Of a stretch of 41,944 nucleotides of DNA, positions 1 to 6,443 are shown piece after piece; the first letter of the stretch is position 1, and the number at the start of each line of letters is the position of its first letter. Below the pieces are notes generated by a model, which did not search any database, was not told the DNA's origin, and was given only the letters and a program-made list of their open reading frames with translations. Origin of the DNA: Bacillota bacterium (GTDB taxonomy: Bacteria > Bacillota > Clostridia > Oscillospirales > CAG-272); contig JAQXSY010000113.1 of the NCBI GenBank assembly GCA_029219205.1, positions 1 to 41,944 on the forward strand. Direction: 5' to 3'. The position numbers were made by a program, and so were the translations under genes.

Positions 1-1
1 G

Positions 2-379
2 ACCGGAATCGCAGGCGGAATAACCGAAATGAAGCTGAGCTTTTCCGACGGAGTCGGCGTATTCGAATACATAAACGGAGACGGAAAGGGCGCGGTGCGC
101 TTCGGCTTCGGACATCACGAATACGGAGAATTTCCGACGTCAAAATATTTCGGAGACCAAATCGGCAAGCCCGCGGGATATCCGTACAAAATCTCCGCAA
201 ACGGAGCCTGGACGTCGCCCGACGTGCTTGAGGTCAGGGTGTTCTCGCTTTCAAACTTCATAGGCAATTTCTGGATCAGATTTGCTTTCGGCGGAGACAG
301 CGTCAGAATGAAGTTTTCCAATCACTCGGAGTGGTTCTTCAACGAATTCAAGGGCAATTCGGTCGGAAGAATGATATAA
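2..379 (+). CDS. Probable serine hydrolase (beta-lactamase-like), C-terminal fragment
   Basis: The reading frame is open from the left edge, so this is the 3' end of a gene that starts outside the window; the internal ATG at 29 is not a credible start because the frame continues before it. About 125 residues remain. They are rich in Gly, Phe and Trp and have alternating hydrophobic strands, including a segment with GAWTSPDVLEVRVF and one with NFWIRFAF. This resembles the beta-rich C-terminal domain that follows the catalytic domain in class C beta-lactamase-like serine hydrolases of Clostridia. No catalytic SxxK is visible because that part lies upstream. The family assignment is an inference from fold-like pattern only; another beta-sandwich protein is possible. 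The stop codon overlaps an extended -10 promoter for the next gene. Confidence 0.45.
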   Translation, partial: TGIAGGITEMKLSFSDGVGVFEYINGDGKGAVRFGFGHHEYGEFPTSKYFGDQIGKPAGYPYKISANGAWTSPDVLEVRVFSLSNFIGNFWIRFAFGGDSVRMKFSNHSEWFFNEFKGNSVGRMI

Positions 380-380
380 T
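372..380 (+). promoter_or_regulatory. Extended -10 promoter for iorA
   Basis: TGATATAAT is a perfect TGN-TATAAT extended -10 box. No good -35 is found 17 bases upstream, which is tolerated with extended -10 promoters. It overlaps the stop codon of the upstream gene, and would start a transcript near 387, about 40 bases before the iorA start. Confidence 0.45.
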
Positions 381-426
381 TTAATTAATGAAAATAAATA
401 ATAACAATAAAAAAGGTAGAAGAAAA

Positions 427-2169
427 ATGAAAAAGATCATGCTCGGAAACGAAGCCGTGGCTCGGGGACTCTATGAGGCGGGATGCCGTCTTGTGTCCTC
501 CTACCCCGGAACTCCGTCAACTGAAATCACAGAATACGCCGCAAATTACAGAGAGATTTATGCGGAATGGGCGGTAAACGAAAAGGTTGCGCTTGAAACC
601 GCAATCGGAGCGTCTATGGCGGGCGGCCGCGCCTTTGCGGCGATGAAGCACGTCGGACTGAACGTTGCGGCGGATCCGCTGTTTATCGGCGCGTACGTCG
701 GAGTCGGCGGAGGACTTGTCATCGCGGTCGCGGACGACCCCGGAATGCATTCGTCGCAGAACGAACAGGATTCGAGGCACTATGCCGAAGCGGCGAAGCT
801 GCCGATGCTCGAGCCGTCCGATTCCGGAGAGTGCAAGGAATTTACAAAAACGGCGTTTGAGCTTTCCGAACAGTTCGGAACGCCGGTTCTGCTCCGTCTG
901 AGCACGCGGATTTCGCATTCGCAGAGCGAGGTTACGGAGGAGGACCGCGCTGAGCGCGAGCTTGTTCCTTATGTAAAGGACGCAAAGAAGCACGTAACGA
1001 TTCCGGCTCATTCGCGCGAGTTGCATATTGAGGTTGAGGAGCGTCTGGAAAAGCTTTCCGATTACGCATACGGCAGTCCGCTCAACCGTATAGAGCGCGG
1101 AACCGACGGAAAGCTGGGAATAATCACGTCCGGCGCGTCGTACGACTACGCACGCGAGGTTTTCGGAGATAATGCGTCGTATCTGAAGCTCGGAATGGTA
1201 TATCCGCTCTCCGACAGGCTGCTGACTGAGTTTGCGGCGTCGGTCGAGCGCGTGATTGTGATCGAGGAGCTTGACCCGGTAATCGAAACAAAATGCCGCG
1301 CGCTCGGTATAAAGTGCGACGGAAAGAATCTGCTTCCGCTCTGCGGAGAGTATTCGCAGAAGCTGCTGAGAGAAAAGCTGCTGGGCGAGAGTCCGGAATG
1401 CGCGGACTTCGGCGAGCCGGTTCCGGGACGTCCGCCGGTGCTTTGTCCGGGATGCCCTCACAGAGGCGTTTTCTACGTACTGAAGAAGCTTAAGCTCTAC
1501 GTTTCCGGAGACATAGGCTGCTACACGCTCGGAGCGTCCCAGCCGCTTTGCGCCATGGACACAACCTTCTGCATGGGCGCGTCGGTGTCGTCGCTGCACG
1601 GCTTCAACAAGATAAGAGGCGAGGAGAGCGAGGGCAAGAGCGTTGCGGTTATCGGAGACTCAACCTTTTTGCATTCTGGAATAACCGGACTGCTCAACAT
1701 CGTCTACAACAAATCAAATTCAACGGTAATTATCGTTGACAACTCCATAACCGGCATGACCGGACACCAGCAGAATCCCTGCTCGGGCTACACGCTCAAG
1801 GGAGAGCCGGTGACGGGACTTATGCTTGAAAAGATTTGCGAGGGCGTGGGAGTCGAAAAGGAACACATAAGAATTGTCGATCCGGCAGACATACAGGAGT
1901 TTGAGAAGACGCTTAAGGAAGAGCTTAAGGCAAAATGTCCGTCGGTAATAATCGCACGCCGTCCCTGCGCGCTGCTTAAATTCGTAAAGAGACGCGTTCC
2001 TATGACGGTTGTTGTGGACAAATGCGTCGGATGCCGCATGTGCATGAGTATAGGATGCCCCGCGATAAGCTTCACGGAGCACGCGTCGGTCGATGCGTCG
2101 CTCTGCAACGGCTGCGGACTTTGCCGCAGTCTGTGCCGCCCGAAGGCGATCTGCGAAAAGGAGATATAA
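427..2169 (+). CDS. iorA: Indolepyruvate:ferredoxin oxidoreductase, alpha subunit
   Basis: This is the large subunit (580 aa) of the thiamine diphosphate-dependent enzyme that oxidatively decarboxylates aromatic 2-oxoacids with CoA and ferredoxin, giving arylacetyl-CoA and CO2. Near the N-terminus SYPGTPSTEI is typical of the family. The TPP-binding region carries GDIGCYTLG and GDSTFLHSG followed by DNSITGMTGHQQNP. The C-terminus is a ferredoxin domain with two cysteine clusters: C533, C536, C539, C544 and C560, C563, C566, C570, enough for two [4Fe-4S] centres. I chose ATG 427 over the in-frame ATG 388 because AAGGT lies about 9 bases upstream of 427, while the extra 13 residues are a low-complexity Asn/Lys run. 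iorB follows 4 bases after the stop. Confidence 0.95.
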   Translation: MKKIMLGNEAVARGLYEAGCRLVSSYPGTPSTEITEYAANYREIYAEWAVNEKVALETAIGASMAGGRAFAAMKHVGLNVAADPLFIGAYVGVGGGLVIAVADDPGMHSSQNEQDSRHYAEAAKLPMLEPSDSGECKEFTKTAFELSEQFGTPVLLRLSTRISHSQSEVTEEDRAERELVPYVKDAKKHVTIPAHSRELHIEVEERLEKLSDYAYGSPLNRIERGTDGKLGIITSGASYDYAREVFGDNASYLKLGMVYPLSDRLLTEFAASVERVIVIEELDPVIETKCRALGIKCDGKNLLPLCGEYSQKLLREKLLGESPECADFGEPVPGRPPVLCPGCPHRGVFYVLKKLKLYVSGDIGCYTLGASQPLCAMDTTFCMGASVSSLHGFNKIRGEESEGKSVAVIGDSTFLHSGITGLLNIVYNKSNSTVIIVDNSITGMTGHQQNPCSGYTLKGEPVTGLMLEKICEGVGVEKEHIRIVDPADIQEFEKTLKEELKAKCPSVIIARRPCALLKFVKRRVPMTVVVDKCVGCRMCMSIGCPAISFTEHASVDASLCNGCGLCRSLCRPKAICEKEI

Positions 2170-2173
2170 ATTA

Positions 2174-2749
2174 ATGAAAGATATGAATATAATGATAGTC
2201 GGCGTAGGCGGGCAGGGCTCGCTGCTTGCGTCGAGGATAATCGGAAACGCGCTGCTGCTTTCCGGACGCGAGGTTAAGGTCTCGGAGGTGCACGGAATGT
2301 CGCAGAGAGGAGGCTCGGTCGTAACTTACGTCAGAAGCGGAGAGCGCGTGTCGTCGCCGGTCATCTGCGAGGGCGAGGCGGATTTCATTCTTTCCTTTGA
2401 GGAGCTTGAGGCGGCAAGATGGCTGCCCTACCTTAAAAAAGACGGAGTAATCGTAACGTCGAGCCAGCACATAATGCCTATGCCGGTCATAACCGGCAGC
2501 GCGGTCTATCCCGAGGACATAACCGAAAAGCTTAAAAAGGCGGGCGTAAAGGTTGTGTGCGCGGACGCGATGGCGATTGCGGAAAAAGCCGGAAACGCAA
2601 AGGCAGCGAACGTCGCGCTTATCGGAGTGCTTTCAAAATATCTCGGACTGGACGACGACGTTCTCGAAAAAGCGCTTAAGATGTCGGTTCCGGTTAAGCT
2701 CATCGGAGTAAACGAAAGGGCGTACGCTTTCGGAAGAGAACAGGCTTGA
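2174..2749 (+). CDS. iorB: Indolepyruvate:ferredoxin oxidoreductase, beta subunit
   Basis: The small (gamma-type) subunit, 191 aa, partners IorA and shuttles electrons and CoA in arylpyruvate oxidation. The N-terminal IMIVGVGGQGSLLAS is the diagnostic Gly-rich motif of 2-oxoacid:acceptor oxidoreductase gamma subunits, followed by SEVHGMSQRGGSV, the usual second motif. Start ATG 2174 is set by AAGGAG about 10 bases upstream, in the last codons of iorA, and by the family length of roughly 190 aa. The gene is probably co-transcribed with iorA and with the CoA ligase that starts 10 bases downstream. Confidence 0.95.
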   Translation: MKDMNIMIVGVGGQGSLLASRIIGNALLLSGREVKVSEVHGMSQRGGSVVTYVRSGERVSSPVICEGEADFILSFEELEAARWLPYLKKDGVIVTSSQHIMPMPVITGSAVYPEDITEKLKKAGVKVVCADAMAIAEKAGNAKAANVALIGVLSKYLGLDDDVLEKALKMSVPVKLIGVNERAYAFGREQA

Positions 2750-2759
2750 GGAAGTATTT

Positions 2760-4067
2760 ATGACAAAATACTACAACGAAGAAATCGAATGCGCAACGCC
2801 CGAGCAGATGCGCTGCATACAGTCGCTTGCGCTGACAAGAAAGATAAAGCAGGTGTACGAGAACGTACCGCTTTACAGAAAGCGCATGGACGAGGCGGGC
2901 GTCCGTCCGGAGGACATACATTCGGTTGACGATCTTCCGAAGCTCCCCTTCACATACAAGCAGGACCTGCGCGACACATACCCTTACGGTATGTTTGCCG
3001 TTCCGATGGACCGCGTTGTGCGCATACACGCCTCGTCGGGAACGACGGGCAAGCAGACGGTTGTCGGATATACCGAGCACGACATTTCGATCTGGGCGGA
3101 ATGCGCGGCAAGGGCGCTGGCGGCAGCCGGAGTTGAAAAGAACGACTTCATTCACGTTTCCTACGGCTACGGTCTGTTTACGGGCGGACTCGGACTGCAT
3201 TACGGCGCGGAGCGCTTCGGAGCAACGGTCATACCTGCTTCCACCGGAAACACGGCGCGCCAGATACAGATGCTGCGCGACTTCGGCTCGTCCGTGCTCT
3301 GCTGCACGCCGTCCTACGCGCTGTATCTGAGCGACGCGATTGCCGATGCGGGAATTTCGCCGGATGAGCTTCATCTCAGAGCGGGAATATTCGGCGCGGA
3401 GCCGTGGTCGGAGAACATGCGCAGGGAGATCGAGCGCCGTCTGCACATAAAGGCGTACGACATATACGGACTGTCCGAGGTCTGCGGACCGGGCGTTTCG
3501 TTCAACTGCGAGTGCCAGAACGGTCTGCACGTAAACGAAGATCATTTTATAATTGAAATTGTAGATCCAAAGACCGGAAAGCCGCTGCCAGACGGGGAGG
3601 AAGGCGAGGTTGTCTTCACCTGCGTAACAAAGGAAGCGCTTCCGCTTATACGCTACAATACGCACGACATATCGTCGATAACTCATGAAAAGTGCGAATG
3701 CGGCAGAACGCTCGTACGAATGAAGAAGGTCACGGGACGCACGGACGACATGCTTATAATCCGCGGCGTAAACGTATTCCCGTCGCAGATTGAGAGCGTG
3801 CTGCTGTCGGTCGGACAGGTTGACCCGCATTATCTTATAATCGTTGACCGAATAAACAACCTCGACACAATGGAAATACAGATCGAGGTTTCGCACGAGC
3901 TGTTCTCGGACCGCGTAAGAGAGCTTGAGAAGCTCGGACAGAGCATAAAGCAAAAGCTCGACACGGTGCTCGGAATTTCCGCGAAGATAACGCTCGTCGA
4001 ACCGAATTCAATCCCCCGTTCCGAGGGCAAGGCAAAGCACGTTGACGACAGAAGAAGCAAAAACTGA
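2760..4067 (+). CDS. paaK: Phenylacetate-CoA ligase family protein
   Basis: This is a 435-aa adenylate-forming enzyme that would join CoA to phenylacetate or a related arylacetate, with ATP going to AMP. Visible motifs are the P-loop-like SSGTTGKQTVVGYT near residue 90, YGLSEVCGPG around residue 240, the D-x-x-x-x-RG motif TDDMLIIRGVNVFPSQIE and the C-terminal PRSEGKAKHV containing the conserved Lys. Length matches PaaK. Directly downstream of iorAB, its product is the same arylacetyl-CoA that IOR makes or consumes, so the three enzymes could recover arylacetates from the medium to rebuild aromatic amino acids, or run outward in amino-acid fermentation. Substrate choice (phenyl-, hydroxyphenyl- or indoleacetate) cannot be read from sequence. 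Confidence 0.92.
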   Translation: MTKYYNEEIECATPEQMRCIQSLALTRKIKQVYENVPLYRKRMDEAGVRPEDIHSVDDLPKLPFTYKQDLRDTYPYGMFAVPMDRVVRIHASSGTTGKQTVVGYTEHDISIWAECAARALAAAGVEKNDFIHVSYGYGLFTGGLGLHYGAERFGATVIPASTGNTARQIQMLRDFGSSVLCCTPSYALYLSDAIADAGISPDELHLRAGIFGAEPWSENMRREIERRLHIKAYDIYGLSEVCGPGVSFNCECQNGLHVNEDHFIIEIVDPKTGKPLPDGEEGEVVFTCVTKEALPLIRYNTHDISSITHEKCECGRTLVRMKKVTGRTDDMLIIRGVNVFPSQIESVLLSVGQVDPHYLIIVDRINNLDTMEIQIEVSHELFSDRVRELEKLGQSIKQKLDTVLGISAKITLVEPNSIPRSEGKAKHVDDRRSKN

Positions 4068-4114
4068 ACAAGCCCGTCAGACAACCGTTTAAACGACGCA
4101 GAGGAGGAAACGGA

Positions 4115-4531
4115 ATGATTATTAAACAGATATCAGTATTTGTTGAAAACCGCAGCGGCAGGATGGCTGAGATAACGAGAGACATATCGGAGGGAGGCGT
4201 CAACATCCGCGCGCTGTCGGTGGCGGACACGGACAACTACGGTGTGCTGCGCTTCATAGCGGACGATCCGGTAAAAGCCGAGAAAGTGCTCAGAGACAGC
4301 GGGATGACGGTTACGCTGACCGACGTTCTCGGAGTCGGAATAGACGATACGCCGGGAGGACTTTCAAAGGTTCTGACCGAGCTTGCCGATCACAGCATAC
4401 AGGTCGAATACATGTATGCGTTTATATCAAAGAAGGAAAACCGCGCGGGAGTCGTTCTGCGCGTTGAAAACGCCGAGGAAGCCGCAAAGCTGCTTACCGA
4501 AAAGGGCTGGAAGGGGCTTTCCGAGGACTGA
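4115..4531 (+). CDS. Tandem ACT-domain amino-acid-binding protein
   Basis: A 138-aa protein made of two ACT domains: residues about 1-65 (IKQISVFVENRSGRMAEIT then GVNIRALSVAD) and about 70-138 (GVGIDDTPGGLSKVLTEL then VEYMYAFISKKENRAGVV). ACT domains bind amino acids and act as allosteric sensors. Free-standing tandem ACT proteins of this type are commonly found next to iorAB-paaK sets, so it probably senses an aromatic amino acid or modulates the neighbouring enzymes (inference). A strong AGGAGG ribosome site precedes ATG 4115. Confidence 0.88.
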   Translation: MIIKQISVFVENRSGRMAEITRDISEGGVNIRALSVADTDNYGVLRFIADDPVKAEKVLRDSGMTVTLTDVLGVGIDDTPGGLSKVLTELADHSIQVEYMYAFISKKENRAGVVLRVENAEEAAKLLTEKGWKGLSED

Positions 4532-4561
4532 CTTAAGAAAAAAGCATCGCCGGAATAAAAG

Positions 4562-4645
4562 GCCGGAGCGAGTTTGAATTTGCAAAGAAAAACGTGCGCG
4601 TAAAAAAACCGCGCCGAGGCGGACAGGCTCGCTTCCGGCTTTTTT
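4562..4645 (+). terminator. Branched inverted repeat with U-run, possible terminator or leader structure
   Basis: GCCGGAGCGAG (4562-4572) pairs with CTCGCTTCCGGC (4628-4639) with one bulged base, and is followed by six T. The loop between is about 55 bases and holds a second small stem (CCGC/GCGG near 4609-4622). The long loop makes a simple terminator less certain; a folded leader for the next gene is the alternative. Confidence 0.35.
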
Positions 4646-4694
4646 GGACGCCGGCAAAAAACAAATAAAAAAAACAATCAAGGGAGAAACGGCA

Positions 4695-5765
4695 ATGAAA
4701 AAAAGGCTGCGGGAGCTTGGCAAAAGATATTTCATTGACGCTATGGGAGCTATGGCGCTCGGACTGTTCGCGTCGCTGCTCATAGGAACGATTTTCAGGG
4801 CGCTCGGTATGATACCGGGGCTGGGACTGCTTGCAAAAATCGGAGGATACGCGTCCTCCGTGGCGGGAGCGGCAATGGGCATAGCAATCGCAAATTCGCT
4901 CAAAGGACATCCGCTTGTGATATTTTCCTGCGCGGCGGTCGGATATGCGGCGAACCTTGAGGGAGGAGCCGGCGGCCCGCTTGCGGTGTTCGTAATCGCG
5001 ATAATCGCGGCGGAAGCGGGTATGCTCGTATCGAAAAAGACCAAGGTGGACATAATAGTAACGCCGTTTGTGACGCTGCTTGTCGGAGGACTGCTTTCGA
5101 TATACGTCGCGCCGCTTATCGGCGTGCTTGCGGGATATATAAAGGACTTCATAGGGTGGGCGACGTTCCAGGCGCCGTTTGTAATGGGAATTATCGTTTC
5201 CGTCGTCATAGGAATGTGTCTGACGCTTCCGATTTCAAGCGCCGCAATATGCGCGAGCCTTGTTATGACCGGAAGCGCGGCGGCGCAGGGCTCGTCCGAG
5301 GGGCTTGCAATCGCCGGAGGCGCGGCGGTCGCGGGCTGCTGCGCGCAGATGATAGGCTTTGCGGTCATAAGCTTCCGTGAAAACAGGTGGGGCGGCCTGC
5401 TCTCGCAGGGTATCGGAACAAGTATGCTTCAGATGCCGAACATAGTACGTCATCCGCAGATCTGGATACCCGCAACGCTTGCCTCCGCGGTGACCGGACC
5501 GCTTGCGACCTGCGTATTCCGCATGAGGATGTACGGCGCGGCGATAAATTCGGGCATGGGCACCTGCGGAATGCTCGGACCCATAGGCATTATACTCGGA
5601 TGGATTGACGCCGAAAACGGCTGTCCGTATAAGCCGGGAGCGCTTGAATGGGTCGGACTTGTGCTTATCTGCTTCATACTTCCTGCGGTTCTGTCGCTTC
5701 TTATCAGCGAATTTATGAGAATGCGCGGATGGATCAAAGACGGCGATATGAAGCTTCCGGATTAA
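4695..5765 (+). CDS. PTS EIIC-like / PfoR-type membrane protein
   Basis: A 356-aa integral membrane protein with about nine hydrophobic segments and many Gly/Ala-rich helices (for example MGIIVSVVIGMCLTLPISSAA, split across residues roughly 170-190). The conserved end region with INSGMGTCGMLGPIG and the overall pattern match the PTS_EIIC_2/PfoR family, membrane proteins related to sugar PTS IIC subunits but lacking IIA and IIB domains. No phosphotransfer partner is nearby, so transport by the PTS mechanism is not supported by context; substrate unknown. ATG 4695 is preferred over 4644 because AGGGAG lies about 9 bases before it and the upstream extension is a Lys-rich tail from the structured intergenic region. 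Confidence 0.75.
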   Translation: MKKRLRELGKRYFIDAMGAMALGLFASLLIGTIFRALGMIPGLGLLAKIGGYASSVAGAAMGIAIANSLKGHPLVIFSCAAVGYAANLEGGAGGPLAVFVIAIIAAEAGMLVSKKTKVDIIVTPFVTLLVGGLLSIYVAPLIGVLAGYIKDFIGWATFQAPFVMGIIVSVVIGMCLTLPISSAAICASLVMTGSAAAQGSSEGLAIAGGAAVAGCCAQMIGFAVISFRENRWGGLLSQGIGTSMLQMPNIVRHPQIWIPATLASAVTGPLATCVFRMRMYGAAINSGMGTCGMLGPIGIILGWIDAENGCPYKPGALEWVGLVLICFILPAVLSLLISEFMRMRGWIKDGDMKLPD

Positions 5766-5807
5766 AAAATTGAATAATTTATATAATAAGGAAAGGTAAA
5801 CGGCGGC

Positions 5808-6443
5808 ATGAGGTTTGAAAGAACGAACGTATATAATTTTGAAGGCGCGCTGCGCGGAATGAGAAATCCGCTCGATTCATGGGACAAGAGCGACAGCGGC
5901 ATAAACGCCGCCGGAGAGTACGAGATTGGTCCTGCCGACCTTGCTTTGGCGCAGAGGCTCATAAGCGGAGGGACGGAGCACCGGAAATTCATGCGTCAGA
6001 TTTTTGTAACGGTTGACATAACCGCGCCGATATACTGGTGGAGCGAATACGACACCTACAAGGTCGGAACAACGGCGAACTCGCGCTCAACGATGCATAC
6101 GCTCTCGAAATATCCGATAACCGAAGAGATGTTCGAGCGCGACCCCGACAGCGAGTACGGCGCATACTGGGACGCGGTCATACCGATGCTGGAGGAGCTT
6201 CGCCTAAAGTACCGCGAGACCGGGGACTACAAATACTTCCGGCTGCTCAAGCAGAGGCTTCCGTCGTCGTTTTTGCAGATGCGGACGTGTACGATGAACT
6301 ACGAAAACGTGCGGTCGATAGTCGGACAGCGCAGAAACCACCGGCTGATCGAATGGTCGCGTGATTTCATAAAATGGGCGGAAGGACTTCCGTATTCAAA
6401 GGAACTGATTTTCTTCGAAAAGGGCAGGGAAAACGAATCGTAA
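5808..6443 (+). CDS. ThyX-like protein of unknown function
   Basis: A 211-aa soluble protein. The middle (residues about 60-100: DITAPIYWWSEYDTY, then GTTANSRSTMHTL) and the C-terminal third (RLPSSF, then NYENVRSIVGQRRNHR) align in order with segments of the flavin-dependent thymidylate synthase ThyX: substrate loop, LP motif, N-x-R-S-like helix and R-x-x-H-like helix. The signature RHRxxSxxxxSxR is not present; a WSEYDxYKVGTTANS segment stands in its place. Thymidylate synthase activity is therefore not claimed; a ThyX-fold relative is an inference. Such proteins occur in Firmicutes and phages as conserved hypotheticals. AAGGAAAGG precedes the ATG. The stop TAA shares its last base with the polA ATG, so the two are translationally coupled. 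Confidence 0.7.
   Translation: MRFERTNVYNFEGALRGMRNPLDSWDKSDSGINAAGEYEIGPADLALAQRLISGGTEHRKFMRQIFVTVDITAPIYWWSEYDTYKVGTTANSRSTMHTLSKYPITEEMFERDPDSEYGAYWDAVIPMLEELRLKYRETGDYKYFRLLKQRLPSSFLQMRTCTMNYENVRSIVGQRRNHRLIEWSRDFIKWAEGLPYSKELIFFEKGRENES

Noticed and set aside
517-1599. Long minus-strand ORF of 360 codons inside iorA
   Set aside because: It is the antisense shadow of iorA, composed largely of Arg, Leu and Ser, with no ribosome site or family motif. The same applies to the long antisense frames inside paaK (2700-3953), polA (7988-8950) and the other core genes.
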